Source of the DNA: Paenibacillus hemerocallicola
GTDB lineage: Bacteria > Bacillota > Bacilli > Paenibacillales > NBRC-103111
Direction: 5' to 3'
Length of the DNA stretch: 36,405 nucleotides
Assembly (NCBI RefSeq): GCF_006265175.1
Contig: NZ_VDCQ01000086.1
Span: 1 to 36,405, forward strand
The notes below the pieces were generated by a model that ran no database searches, was not told the origin of the DNA, and was given only the letters and a program-made list of their open reading frames with translations. Made by a program: the position numbers and the translations under genes. Below are positions 16,031-23,827 of this stretch, one piece after another (position 1 is the stretch's first letter; every line of letters starts with the position of its first letter).

Positions 16031-17017
16031 TTACATTCCGAAAGGGGGCTGGGTCGACTCACGCACCGTAAGAACGCCCTCGATGATCCGGTCATTCCGA
16101 TCCGTGCTATCCTCCGCGGCATCCGCCCGCGTAATCGTGTCCATCAAGCGGTTTGCAAGCGTATCGATATCCGGCCCGACCGTCGTGATCGACACCGGCA
16201 GCAATCGGTGCAGCTCGGGAACGTCATCGTAGCCTACCAAAGACAGCTGTTCGGGGATGCGCACCTTCGCCGCATGGACCAATCTCGCGAATTCGAACAT
16301 CATGCCCTGGGAGTCGACGATGACGGCCGTTGCCCTATCGTTGCGATCCCTGCTCAAATAGCCCAAAATTTTCGCTTCCATGTCCGGATCGCTTAGTCGG
16401 GTCATCACGATATCATCGGGATGGTATTCCCGGTCGAAGTCGACGAGTCCTTGCGTATAGCCGACCCATTTATCGGTCCTGGCCCCCACGAAGGCGATCC
16501 GCTCATGCCCCAGCTCCGCCAAGTGCCGTACCGCCTTGAAGACGGCGCCTTTCCGGTCGATTTCTAGACTTGGCCCCTCCCCTGCGGATCGGCTCCCGAC
16601 CTCCAATATGGTGCCGGGGAACGACTGCTTGGCGGCGATAAATGCCGCAGTCTGCTCCGAATATACCCAATGGACCACCTTGTCGATAAAATGCTCCTGA
16701 AAAGAGCTCAGGGCGTCCTCCGGCTCTGCTACGGACAGCATGATCCTGATGCCTCGCCTGGAAGCCTCCTCCTGGATCCGTTCGCTTAGGCGATAGAAAA
16801 ACAAGCCTTCGATTTTCGGCCATATAATTCCGATGCAGTTCGAGGAACGGTCTACCATCCGCTTCGCCGCCAAATTCGGCACGTAGTTCATCTGTTCGGC
16901 GATAGCCTTTATACGGCTTCGCGTCTTCTCGCTCACCCCCGGCTCGCCGTTAAGCGCCCTGGATACGGTGCCGTATGTAACGCCGGCTTGTTTGGCGATG
17001 TCTTTAATCGTGACCAT
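16031..17017 (-). CDS. LacI-family transcriptional regulator of locus A
   Basis: 328 residues: N-terminal helix-turn-helix (V-T-I-K-D-I-A-K-Q-A-G-V-T-Y-G-T-V-S-R-A-L-N), hinge helix L-A-A-K-R-M, then a sugar-binding core ending with G-Y-D-D-V-P-E-L-H and the usual T-T-V domain. The start at 17017 is the canonical one (M-V-T-I-K-D-I); the longer frame is non-homologous. Operators of the LacI consensus form occur in its own promoter and twice upstream of the sugar-binding gene, so it most likely represses both until a sugar arrives. Confidence 0.93.
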   Translation of the reverse strand: MVTIKDIAKQAGVTYGTVSRALNGEPGVSEKTRSRIKAIAEQMNYVPNLAAKRMVDRSSNCIGIIWPKIEGLFFYRLSERIQEEASRRGIRIMLSVAEPEDALSSFQEHFIDKVVHWVYSEQTAAFIAAKQSFPGTILEVGSRSAGEGPSLEIDRKGAVFKAVRHLAELGHERIAFVGARTDKWVGYTQGLVDFDREYHPDDIVMTRLSDPDMEAKILGYLSRDRNDRATAVIVDSQGMMFEFARLVHAAKVRIPEQLSLVGYDDVPELHRLLPVSITTVGPDIDTLANRLMDTITRADAAEDSTDRNDRIIEGVLTVRESTQPPFGM

Positions 17018-17047
17018 CTCAGCCCTCGATTCGTTTAGGTTACTTCT

Positions 17048-17077
17048 ACAATACACAAACGTTTGCGTAATTGTCAA
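17048..17077 (-). promoter_or_regulatory. Promoter of the LacI gene with embedded operator
   Basis: On the minus strand TTGACA (17077-17072) and TATTGT (17053-17048) are 18 bp apart. The palindrome CAAACGTTTG (17056-17065) fills the spacer, a position that blocks RNA polymerase. The -35 hexamer includes the stop codon of the upstream NmrA-like gene. Confidence 0.8.
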
Positions 17078-17967
17078 CCGTTCGCAGAATAAAACAGGGC
17101 TTCGAGCATCGCCTTCCCCTTCTTCTCCAACCATTTGTCGAAGCCCGTAAGATCGGGATGAAGCTTGCGCAAGGTTGGAAAATCCACTTCATAGCCGTCT
17201 TCGTTTAACCATTCATACAGCCGCCCCAAAATCTCGTTATGCTGACGCACCGTTTCCACGGGAATCTGCACATATTGGATGGGACGATTAATCGCACGGG
17301 CAATGGCTGCGGCAATGCCGGGAGGAGTAAGTGCATCACTCGCGATTTCAATCGTCTTGCCCAGAAATTGGTCGGGATGTTTAAAGGCAAGCGTGACGAA
17401 CGCTCCGATATCATCCACTGCTATTAGTTTAATAGGTACATCCGGCTTCGTGGCTTCAGCCAACGTTCCATTCGGAATGCCAAAGAGCGGGTTCGCGTAG
17501 CTCTCCATAAATCCGGACGGACGCAAAATCGTCGCCTGAAGTCCGATCGTCCGTACATATTGCTCGAGCTCCCACTTGGCAAGGTAACGAAAGCGGGACT
17601 GCTTGTCCGCACCGCTTACCGAAGAATAGACGAAATGCCGGACGCCGGCTTCTCTCGCCGCATCTGCCACATTTTTACCCAGTCGTATTTCTTCGGCGGT
17701 AGCGGCATCGCTAGGATTCCATTCCGGAGGCTGAACGCTGAATACTCCGTACACTCCTTGCATAGCGGCATCTAATGATGAACGATCCCCCATGTCCCCC
17801 ATTGCAAGCTGTGCGCCAGCCTGGGCAAGGATCTGAGCCGCCTGACTCGAAGGATCTCGGGTAAAAGCACGCACTTGCCATCCATCTGCGAGCAAATGTG
17901 CCGTTACCGCTCCGCCTTGTTGTCCGGTAGCTCCCAATACCAGAACAGTTCTGTTTGAAGTAGTCAT
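17074..17967 (-). CDS. NmrA-family NAD(P)-binding protein
   Basis: 297 residues with the Rossmann start V-L-V-L-G12-A-T-G-Q-Q-G18, an R-D-P after strand 2 (NADP preference), and the atypical short-chain-dehydrogenase pattern of NmrA/HSCARG proteins, which sense NADP(H) or act as quinone reductases. Family members often lie divergent to an HxlR regulator, as here with the gene at 18507, and respond to electrophile stress. GGGAGGAG precedes the ATG. A 354-bp inverted-repeat-bounded element begins only 25 bp upstream of the start and may have displaced or supplied its promoter. Confidence 0.88.
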   Translation of the reverse strand: MTTSNRTVLVLGATGQQGGAVTAHLLADGWQVRAFTRDPSSQAAQILAQAGAQLAMGDMGDRSSLDAAMQGVYGVFSVQPPEWNPSDAATAEEIRLGKNVADAAREAGVRHFVYSSVSGADKQSRFRYLAKWELEQYVRTIGLQATILRPSGFMESYANPLFGIPNGTLAEATKPDVPIKLIAVDDIGAFVTLAFKHPDQFLGKTIEIASDALTPPGIAAAIARAINRPIQYVQIPVETVRQHNEILGRLYEWLNEDGYEVDFPTLRKLHPDLTGFDKWLEKKGKAMLEALFYSANG

Positions 17968-17991
17968 ATCGTTTTCTCCTCCCGATTTTTT

Positions 17992-18345
17992 CTACGACAG
18001 CATAATTCGCGTGACAGGAGTGCATTGTACCGCATGATCGGTGGAGGCGGGCTGCTTTTGCCGGCGCCTTGCGGGACCGCGAATCCAACAAATAGCGGAA
18101 CTGGAGTATGCTATTGACCCGAGTACTCGTGTTGATTGCATAACAACGGAAAACCGTTCCGCTATTCCGCTGTTCACGATTAATTTCACCCCGAAAGATC
18201 GAGATAACGGAAGCCTGTTCCGCTATCTTCGGGAATGTAACGGAATTTGGGGCAATAACGGAAAATAGTTCCTTTATTTACGGCAACATGTTGCAGCCGC
18301 CTCATCAAGGGGCCTCCAGGTTGTATGCGGATTATGCTGTCGTAG
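17992..18345. mobile_element. MITE-like element with 15-bp perfect terminal inverted repeats
   Basis: CTACGACAGCATAAT (17992-18006) recurs inverted as ATTATGCTGTCGTAG (18331-18345). The match extends inward over about six more bases with two mismatches. Both ends abut a T6-7 run, a possible target duplication or T-rich target. The interior has no coding sequence and holds several short inverted units. It separates nmrA-like and hxlR-like genes. No transposase is present, so it would be non-autonomous. Confidence 0.55.
18080..18290. repeat. Cluster of short AACGGAA-n-GTTCCGCTAT repeat units
   Basis: Three units of the form AACGGAA, 3-4 bases, then a GTTCC element start at 18145, 18206 and 18257, with partial copies at about 18090 and 18236. 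Each folds weakly on itself. They look like the small dispersed intergenic hairpins seen in Paenibacillaceae and lie inside the inverted-repeat-bounded element. Confidence 0.5.
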
Positions 18346-18444
18346 TTTTTTTCAAACCCGCAAGTCAAGAGTCAAGTCTTGTTGTTGTCAGGCACTATTG
18401 AAATAGTAAAACAATTGATATATTTTTATAAGAAGGCACTTTAT

Positions 18445-18478
18445 TTAGTTTTACTTACGAAAAATAACTAACTATATT
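18445..18478 (+). promoter_or_regulatory. Promoter and putative operator of the HxlR gene
   Basis: TTTACT (18450-18455) and TATATT (18473-18478) are 17 bp apart. TTAGTT (18445-18450) and AACTAA (18466-18471) form an inverted repeat within it, a plausible HxlR dimer site. Confidence 0.5.
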
Positions 18479-18506
18479 ATTTGATGAAAAAAAGGGGGGA
18501 TAATAC

Positions 18507-18839
18507 TTGGACCAAAGCGATGATCAAATATGCCTTCACGCTGTTAACGAAGCGTTGCAGGTAATCGGCAGCAAATGGGCCTTCTCCGTCATTTCCCAAT
18601 TGTATTACAGTTCTCAGCGTTTCAATCAGTTACGAAGAAGTTTGGGGAATATCAGCATTAAATCTTTGACCGATATACTGCGGCACTTGGAGCAGCATCA
18701 AATTGTCCATCGCCAAGTATTCCCGACCATACCCGTGAGCGTAGAATACTCTTTAACCGAGAAAGGCAAGGAGTATAGGACCGTACTTGTTCATATGCGC
18801 GAATGGGGAGAAAAGTGGATTAGCCCTACAAAGCAATAA
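18507..18839 (+). CDS. HxlR-family transcriptional regulator
   Basis: 110 residues, entirely one winged-helix domain: I-G-S-K-W-A-F-S-V-I, then the recognition region (R-F-N-Q-L-R-R-S-L-G-N-I-S-I-K-S-L-T) and wing (Y-S-L-T-E-K-G). It matches HxlR/DUF24 regulators along its length. Only one Cys (C9) is present at the N-terminus, the position of the redox-sensing cysteine in HypR/YodB relatives, which would fit a role in controlling the divergent NmrA-like gene under electrophile stress. Start TTG at 18507 with AAGGGGGG 7 bases upstream. Confidence 0.92.
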   Translation: MDQSDDQICLHAVNEALQVIGSKWAFSVISQLYYSSQRFNQLRRSLGNISIKSLTDILRHLEQHQIVHRQVFPTIPVSVEYSLTEKGKEYRTVLVHMREWGEKWISPTKQ

Positions 18840-18840
18840 A

Positions 18841-18873
18841 AGCCGGCCATTCTCGTAAACGAGTTGACCGGCT
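18841..18873 (+). terminator. Terminator of the HxlR gene
   Basis: AGCCGG (18841-18846) pairs with CCGGCT (18868-18873), and CTCGT/ACGAG (18852-18856, 18859-18863) continues the stem. It begins 2 bases after the stop codon. The T-tract is weak. Confidence 0.65.
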
Positions 18874-18912
18874 CTATTCTGTTGCCCTCCGTTTCCCAAT
18901 GGCAAACAACGA

Positions 18913-18941
18913 TTGACGGAAGAAACAAGGAGTAATAGTAT
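18913..18941 (+). promoter_or_regulatory. Candidate promoter of the pentapeptide-repeat gene
   Basis: TTGACG (18913-18918) and TAGTAT (18936-18941) are 17 bp apart, about 80 bp upstream of the start at 19019. Confidence 0.45.
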
Positions 18942-19018
18942 ATAAGAATTGAAGAAATGCGCCTTTAAAGCAGCTATGCAAGTAAGAGAACACGGTGAAA
19001 ACGAAGGGAGGCCACGAA

Positions 19019-19897
19019 TTGTCCGAGAATCACAGAAGTTCGAAACCTTTGACCGATCGCGGCCGCCCAAGTCTGCAATCGGAATGCGAGAACTGCTTCG
19101 GCCTGTGCTGTGTCGCGCTGCCCTTCGCGGCCTCGACCGACTTCGCGATCGACAAAAACGCCGGCCAGCCGTGCCCCAACCTGCAATCGGACTTCCGCTG
19201 CGGCGTGCACGCAAGCCTCAGGCAGCTGGGCTTTCGAGGCTGCACGGTGTATGACTGCTTCGGCGCGGGGCAGAAGGTTTCCCAAGTCACCTTCGGCGGA
19301 CAAGACTGGCGGCAAGCCCCGGAATCCGCGAAGCAAATGTTCGAGGTGTTTCCGATCATGCGGCAGCTCCACGAGCTGTTATGGTATTTGACCGAAGCGC
19401 TGACGCTGCAGCCGGCCCTACCGATCCATAGTGCGCTTAGCTCCGCGCTCGACGAGACGGAACGCCTCACTCGCCTCAGTCCCGGCTCTCTCCTCGAGCT
19501 GGACGTGGCAGCGCATCGAGCGGATGTCAACGCTCTGCTCCTGCGGACGAGCGAGCTCGCGAGAGCCGAAGCCCGCCGCCTGCAAAAAGCCCCCTCCGGG
19601 CGTCAGAAGACCTACGGCCGAGGAGCCGACCTTATCGGGGCCAAGCTCAGAGGAGCCGATCTCCGCTGCGCCAACTTGAGAGGAGCCTACCTGATTGCCG
19701 CCGACCTCAGAGGCGCCGACCTGAGATCGGCGGACCTCATCGGAGCCGATTTCCGCGACGCTGATCTCGGCGGTGCCAATCTCACCGATAGCCTCTTCCT
19801 CACCCAAGCCCAGCTCAACGCGGCGAAGGGCAATGCCGCCACAAAGCTGCCGCCGTCGCTCGCCCGCCCGGCGCACTGGTCCGCTTCCGGAGCATAG
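19019..19897 (+). CDS. Pentapeptide-repeat protein with Cys-rich N-terminal domain
   Basis: 292 residues from a TTG at 19019, 7 bases after AAGGGAGG (an in-frame GTG at 18995 is less likely). The N-terminal about 85 residues hold a Cys cluster (C-E-N-C-F-G-L-C-C, then single Cys in Q-P-C-P, F-R-C-G, G-C-T and D-C-F), suggesting a zinc or Fe-S site. A helical middle follows. Residues about 200-260 are tandem A-D/N-L-x-x pentapeptides (about 11 copies) that would form a quadrilateral beta-helix. Pentapeptide proteins can mimic DNA and shield gyrase, but this subfamily has no assigned role. The gene is much richer in GC than its surroundings, a sign of transfer. Confidence 0.85.
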   Translation: MSENHRSSKPLTDRGRPSLQSECENCFGLCCVALPFAASTDFAIDKNAGQPCPNLQSDFRCGVHASLRQLGFRGCTVYDCFGAGQKVSQVTFGGQDWRQAPESAKQMFEVFPIMRQLHELLWYLTEALTLQPALPIHSALSSALDETERLTRLSPGSLLELDVAAHRADVNALLLRTSELARAEARRLQKAPSGRQKTYGRGADLIGAKLRGADLRCANLRGAYLIAADLRGADLRSADLIGADFRDADLGGANLTDSLFLTQAQLNAAKGNAATKLPPSLARPAHWSASGA

Positions 19898-20071
19898 AGC
19901 GAGCGGAGGACAGTGACCGGCAGCACTTGAAGGCCTCGCCGGATTCGGTGTGCTCATCTGCCGAACCTTACCCCGTGCGGGGTATCGCCAACCGTTGGAT
20001 TCGATGCACGGATGCCGCAGTACGCATGCGCCAGGCGATTTTCCCGATAAAACGGTACAGACTGCGAAGAG

Positions 20072-20512
20072 CTAGACTGTCAATTCCTCCAGCAGCTTGC
20101 CCAGCCGGTCGAAGTTCTGTTCATTGCCTTCGATACAGTACGGCTTGGCTTGTTCGAACTCCTCTGTTACCTTGAAAAGCTGACGAAAGACAACCCTGGT
20201 ACCGCCGCCCAAGTCCTCGAATGTGGCCGTTACCCGAAATTCGTGACCCGACAAATGATCGAACACGATCCTCTCCAAGGGCACAATCTCGACAAAGACG
20301 CTATGGTTGGGGTAATCCTTGCCATCCGGTCCGTGCATGGTGAACCGCCACGTCCCGCCCGGTGTTATATCGATCTCGTCAAAAGTATTCGTGAAGCCCT
20401 TCGGCCCCCACCATCGAGCCAACAAATCCGGGGTTGTCCAGGCCCGAAACACAAGCTCCCGCGGAACATCGAATTCCCGTGCAGATACAATTTCATTTTT
20501 GCCTGCTGTCAC
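20072..20512 (-). CDS. SRPBCC (AHSA1/START-like) protein, second of pair
   Basis: 146 residues of the activator-of-Hsp90-type SRPBCC fold: R-E-F-D-V-P-R-E-L-V-F-R-A-W-T-T-P near the start, W-W-G-P-K-G-F, then G-G-T-W-R-F and a long C-terminal helix with N-F-D-R-L. These make a hydrophobic ligand pocket. GTG start at 20512 behind GGAGGAG, two bases after the stop of the gene upstream, so the pair is translationally linked. Confidence 0.88.
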   Translation of the reverse strand: MTAGKNEIVSAREFDVPRELVFRAWTTPDLLARWWGPKGFTNTFDEIDITPGGTWRFTMHGPDGKDYPNHSVFVEIVPLERIVFDHLSGHEFRVTATFEDLGGGTRVVFRQLFKVTEEFEQAKPYCIEGNEQNFDRLGKLLEELTV

Positions 20513-20514
20513 GC

Positions 20515-20958
20515 TTATTCTCCTCCTTCCAATACTTTGCCCAGTGCGTCCAACATGACGTTCGTACCATGTTCTCTTATTTCCGGCGTATCGTGTCCGT
20601 CAAAGAAGGCGCCTTGCTCCGTGAAAATGAGCTTCGTTCCGCCCTCCACCTCGATAAGCTCGACTGTCGTAATCGAGACGGAGATGCGAATGCCGTCAGA
20701 ATCCAGGGTGTACGTATAGACAATGCGCTGCTCCGGGACAAGCTCCTGGTAGCTGGCGTCGAAGGTAAAGATCGGCCCTTCCGGCGGCCCGCCGCTGCTG
20801 TATTCTCGTCCGCCGACCCGAAAGTCGAAGATGTCCGCCTTTGAAAACCACTTGGCCTTGGCAATCGGGTCGGCCCAGGCTCGATAAACCCGCTCCGGCG
20901 AAGCGGCATACATCCGCTCGACGACGAAGGTCGCATGCTTGACGAATCGTTCGTTCAT
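20515..20958 (-). CDS. SRPBCC (AHSA1/START-like) protein, first of pair
   Basis: 147 residues with the same fold as its downstream neighbour: F-V-V-E-R-M-Y-A-A-S-P-E-R-V-Y-R-A-W, K-W-F, F-D-F-R-V-G-G, E-Q-G-A-F and a C-terminal helix. The ATG at 20958 overlaps the MerR stop codon by four bases and has AAAGGAGG upstream; the longer frame to 21036 runs inside the MerR gene. Ligand unknown. Order regulator-SRPBCC-SRPBCC suggests a MerR-induced response to a small hydrophobic compound. Confidence 0.88.
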   Translation of the reverse strand: MNERFVKHATFVVERMYAASPERVYRAWADPIAKAKWFSKADIFDFRVGGREYSSGGPPEGPIFTFDASYQELVPEQRIVYTYTLDSDGIRISVSITTVELIEVEGGTKLIFTEQGAFFDGHDTPEIREHGTNVMLDALGKVLEGGE

Positions 20959-21461
20959 TGATTTTCCTCCTTTGGTTTTGGCATTCCGCTTTCCTCGGCA
21001 AGAAAGTCTCCCAGTAGGTCCAAATGTCTCTCCCAACTCGTTTGCCGCTCGATGACGGGCTTCTCGAAACTCATTTTCATCGCTTGCAGAAGGCTTGTGA
21101 AATCTTCAAACGTCAATTGCGCCTTCCCCTGCATAAGCTTGGATACATGTCCGAGCTGCTCCAATAGGTTTTGCTGCAATTTAATCTGCTCTTTGATTCG
21201 GCCTATCTGCAGGTTGACGATCTCGAGCGGACTGATTTGCCCGCCAGTCAAGGCCGACTTAACCTCCTCGAGCGATAAGCCCAGCTCTTTAAGCGATAAA
21301 ATTTGTTGCAAGCGCGATAAGTCCGATTCGCTGTACAGCCTGTGACCGGATTCCGTCTGACCGGACGGAGAGAACAAACCGATTTGATCATAGAAGCGCA
21401 AGGTTCGTACGGTAAGCCCCGTCATCTTGGCAAGGTCGCCGACCTTCCAATGTCTTTTCAT
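20955..21461 (-). CDS. MerR-family transcriptional activator
   Basis: 168 residues. Winged helix at 5-72 (V-G-D-L-A-K-M-T-G-L-T-V-R-T-L-R-F-Y-D-Q-I-G-L), then the dimerisation coiled coil (about 80-120). The C-terminus lacks the Cys or His ligands of metal sensors, so an organic effector is likely, possibly the same one bound by the two SRPBCC proteins. Its own promoter has the diagnostic 19-bp spacer, which points to autoactivation of the three-gene operon. Confidence 0.92.
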   Translation of the reverse strand: MKRHWKVGDLAKMTGLTVRTLRFYDQIGLFSPSGQTESGHRLYSESDLSRLQQILSLKELGLSLEEVKSALTGGQISPLEIVNLQIGRIKEQIKLQQNLLEQLGHVSKLMQGKAQLTFEDFTSLLQAMKMSFEKPVIERQTSWERHLDLLGDFLAEESGMPKPKEENQ

Positions 21462-21505
21462 TAACCATCCCCACTCTTTGGCACTAGCTGTATACCGGTA
21501 GCTGT

Positions 21506-21536
21506 ATTATAAAACGTTACGTTACGTAAGGTGCAA
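21506..21536 (-). promoter_or_regulatory. MerR-type promoter with 19-bp spacer and central palindrome
   Basis: On the minus strand TTGCAC (21536-21531) and a perfect TATAAT (21511-21506) are 19 bp apart. The spacer holds TTACGT-A-ACGTAA, a 13-bp palindrome. Overlong spacers with a dyad between the hexamers are the hallmark of MerR-activated promoters. Confidence 0.88.
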
Positions 21537-21581
21537 GCGAAATCGTGACGCTCTTGCTGAATTTTTTTCACACGCCCGTGC

Positions 21582-22028
21582 TTACCTATCCTTCGAAATA
21601 CTGAAAATCGGCAGCTTCCGTTCCTCGCCATTGCATTGCTCCAGCGTATACACGTGATGCTCATCCGTCTCGCTCTTGCTGATAACCTTGCACTTGTACG
21701 TCCTCTTGCCTTGCTCGGAGCTCATCCCGTCCCTCGTATTGTCAATGGTCCAGGTGATCTCTCTGCCATTGGAGTGCACGTCATGAATCCAGTACCCGCC
21801 GTCGACAGTTCGCGGTATGAGCAGGAGATAATCGCCTTTTCCCTCCCCGTGACGCTTTACCATCTCATCCAAGCGTCGGATGTCCGTCTGATCGAAATGA
21901 TGCAGAATGTCCTCTCTTAGATCCATCTTGTCCGAATCGCCGGCAGACGACAGCGTTATCCCCAAGGCCGTCGCCAGCACCGCAATGATCCCAATCAGTA
22001 CGCCAATCGTTACTCTAGTCCGGAACAT
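21582..22028 (-). CDS. DUF4362-like membrane-anchored or secreted protein
   Basis: 148 residues. Residues 5-27 form an uncleaved-looking signal or membrane anchor with no lipobox Cys. The rest matches DUF4362 in pattern: G-K-G-D-Y-L-L-L-I, I-H-D-V-H-S-N-G-R-E-I-T-W-T-I-D-N-T-R-D, then K-C-K-V and Q-C-N, the two Cys probably forming a disulfide. Function of the family is unknown. GGGAG lies 5 bases before the ATG. It follows the gene at 22083-22718 after 54 bp and may be co-transcribed. Confidence 0.75.
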   Translation of the reverse strand: MFRTRVTIGVLIGIIAVLATALGITLSSAGDSDKMDLREDILHHFDQTDIRRLDEMVKRHGEGKGDYLLLIPRTVDGGYWIHDVHSNGREITWTIDNTRDGMSSEQGKRTYKCKVISKSETDEHHVYTLEQCNGEERKLPIFSISKDR

Positions 22029-22082
22029 GCCGCTCCCTTTCTATCGCCAGACATCGTCTCCGCTTTGAATCCGATCCCGGTC

Positions 22083-22718
22083 CTACAGCTCGGGAGGCAG
22101 CTTGTACAGCACATTCCCTTCCCCGTCCAGAAACTCCATCCGGGGATTGTCCTGCTCGTCCACCAGCATGCGGAGCCGCGGCTTGCCTTTCTTGTCCATC
22201 AGGCTGACGATGATTTCCCCATACTTATTTTTTCCCATATAGGCCCGCTGCGTGCTGCCTTCCCATAGAGCTTGAATTTCCTGCTGCTTGGCAGCCTCAT
22301 CCTTGTCGGACTCGCGGATTTCCTGCAATCTCTTGATTTGTTCGGGAAGCGGGGTTTTCGGGCGGTCTTTGATTTGAAACCCGTAGGTCGATACGCCATT
22401 TTCGTTGTCGTACGTCATCGTGATCACTTCATCCTGCTTGTACTGGTCAAAAGTTAATGAAGCGGAGGACGTATATTCCCCATTCTCCTTCTTCTCGCTC
22501 CCGAAGATCAACCCGCCGCATTCGTCGCCCTCGCCGTTGTAAAACATAATGCCCGATATAGGCCAATTTTGGCGATGTCCGGGTAAGAAGTCTTTGCCGT
22601 CCATAATGGCCGGAGGAATGTGATCTTGGTTAAACAAAGTCATCTTAATCGTACCGTCTTTATCCACGATATTCAGTTTCTCCACGTCAATGGATTCGAA
22701 TCGTTCCTTCTTCAACAC
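22083..22718 (-). CDS. Conserved protein of unknown function, soluble
   Basis: 211 residues from a GTG at 22718, 6 bases after GGGAGG; the open frame upstream to 22865 is not coding-like. It has short beta-rich repeats of the type N-I-V-D-K-D-G-T-I-K-M-T-L-F-N near the N-terminus and M-D-K-K-G-K-P-R-L-R-M-L-V-D near the C-terminus, separated by G-I-M-F-Y-N and D-E-C-G-G-L-I-F-G. The two D-x-x-G-x-x-R/K-x-x-L repeats suggest a duplicated beta element. I know of similar proteins in diverse bacteria but no assigned function. Confidence 0.7.
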   Translation of the reverse strand: MLKKERFESIDVEKLNIVDKDGTIKMTLFNQDHIPPAIMDGKDFLPGHRQNWPISGIMFYNGEGDECGGLIFGSEKKENGEYTSSASLTFDQYKQDEVITMTYDNENGVSTYGFQIKDRPKTPLPEQIKRLQEIRESDKDEAAKQQEIQALWEGSTQRAYMGKNKYGEIIVSLMDKKGKPRLRMLVDEQDNPRMEFLDGEGNVLYKLPPEL

Positions 22719-22922
22719 CGCTCGCCTCCCAGATAAAAGCACATTTCCATATATGGTAAATTGCACTTTCAATCTATCGGAGAAGCAATCGCCAGAGCCT
22801 GTGCATCCGGCATTCATGTTCGTTCGCCAGCTTATCCGCCGCTCCTTCTGATAGGCGACGGACAAACATATACTGGAGTATCAAACCAAGTGCAACCCTG
22901 ATACGGCGCTGGCTTGTTATTT

Positions 22923-23531
22923 TCATATGCGATCCGGCAACCCATGAAGATACATCTGTTTACAGTCGGTATGTTGTTTTAACGCAGCTATCGTTTTCGG
23001 ATTCGGCAGAGTATAGATTACGGGATAATCCAACTCGTCGCAGACCTCCCGTACCGGAAACGCCAACCTTTCTTCGTCAATGGAAAATTGTGCATCGACG
23101 CCGATTTTATTCCCACGCGCATCCAGGCGAATCCAGTCGGCAATGGATTTCAGGTAAACGGCATTTAAAGCATGTATGCAGTACCCGGTATCCGGCGTAT
23201 CGCCTATCGTGAGCCGTTGATAACAAAAGCCGGCAGGAATCCCTTGGCTTCTCAATAGGCCGCACAACAAATTAGACTTGGCGTAACAAATCCCCTCTTT
23301 ATACAAAAGCGCTTCCGAGGCTTTGCAAGTAATTCGAGAGCTTTGGATATCCCAGGAATGGGAAATCTCATCACGAACAAATTCATAAGCTTTCTTTATA
23401 AATTCTTCTTCATTCGACGATACCGAATATAATTGCGATGCTTTTTCTCTAATGGACAAATGATTGAAATCTACTTCTTCCGAGTCTGTTAAAAAGTCTG
23501 CTAAAGAATTGGATTCGCACGACAAGAGCAT
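22923..23531 (-). CDS. Transglutaminase-like cysteine protease-fold protein
   Basis: 202 residues from the ATG at 23531 (AGGGTG 6 bases upstream; a GTG three codons earlier is possible). The catalytic triad is visible: C82 in E-G-I-C-Y-A-K-S-N-L, H120 in C-I-H-A-L-N-A-V and D137 in R-L-D-A-R-G-N. No signal peptide, so intracellular. Stand-alone proteins of this fold may cleave amide bonds or crosslink; substrate unknown. Confidence 0.88.
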   Translation of the reverse strand: MLLSCESNSLADFLTDSEEVDFNHLSIREKASQLYSVSSNEEEFIKKAYEFVRDEISHSWDIQSSRITCKASEALLYKEGICYAKSNLLCGLLRSQGIPAGFCYQRLTIGDTPDTGYCIHALNAVYLKSIADWIRLDARGNKIGVDAQFSIDEERLAFPVREVCDELDYPVIYTLPNPKTIAALKQHTDCKQMYLHGLPDRI

Positions 23532-23565
23532 TTTTATCACCCTATTCGTTGATTAGTTATGCATT

Positions 23566-23594
23566 ATTATGCACAATTATGAGATTTTATTCAA
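23566..23594 (-). promoter_or_regulatory. Promoter of the transglutaminase-like gene
   Basis: On the minus strand TTGAAT (23594-23589) and CATAAT (23571-23566) are 17 bp apart, about 35 bp upstream of the start at 23531. Confidence 0.6.
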
Positions 23595-23737
23595 CAGTAA
23601 ATAAGCTGAACGGTTGTCACACTGGAGCTTGAGTTAACAAGATTAGAGGACCCATCATCCGTATACGCAAAAAAAGAAGCCGCCCGAACTCGGGCAGCCT
23701 GTTCCACTATAGCGCAAAGTCCAACCTTAAAGACGCT

Positions 23738-23827
23738 TTGACGTTGATGGTCGGTTTTGGTGCGCTACTGATTGCGCTGCTGACGCTGGTTGTCGCCATC
23801 GTCGCAGCGATTAACCAAAAGAAATAG
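23738..23827 (+). pseudogene. Remnant of a type I (holin-like/BsrG-type) toxin gene
   Basis: The frame ending at TAG 23825-23827 reads A-L-T-L-M-V-G-F-G-A-L-L-I-A-L-L-T-L-V-V and then A-I-N-Q-K-K, the single hydrophobic helix with Lys tail typical of the short toxins annotated as putative holin-like toxins in Bacillales. The frame stays open back to 23633 but has no ATG or GTG, and no ribosome binding site precedes the TTG at 23738, the first usable start (29 residues). So the 5' end seems decayed or deleted, while the structured 3' region is well preserved. Confidence 0.55.

Noticed and set aside
18080-18290. Possible CRISPR array because of repeated AACGGAA units
   Set aside because: Units are self-complementary, diverged and irregularly spaced, and no cas gene is near.
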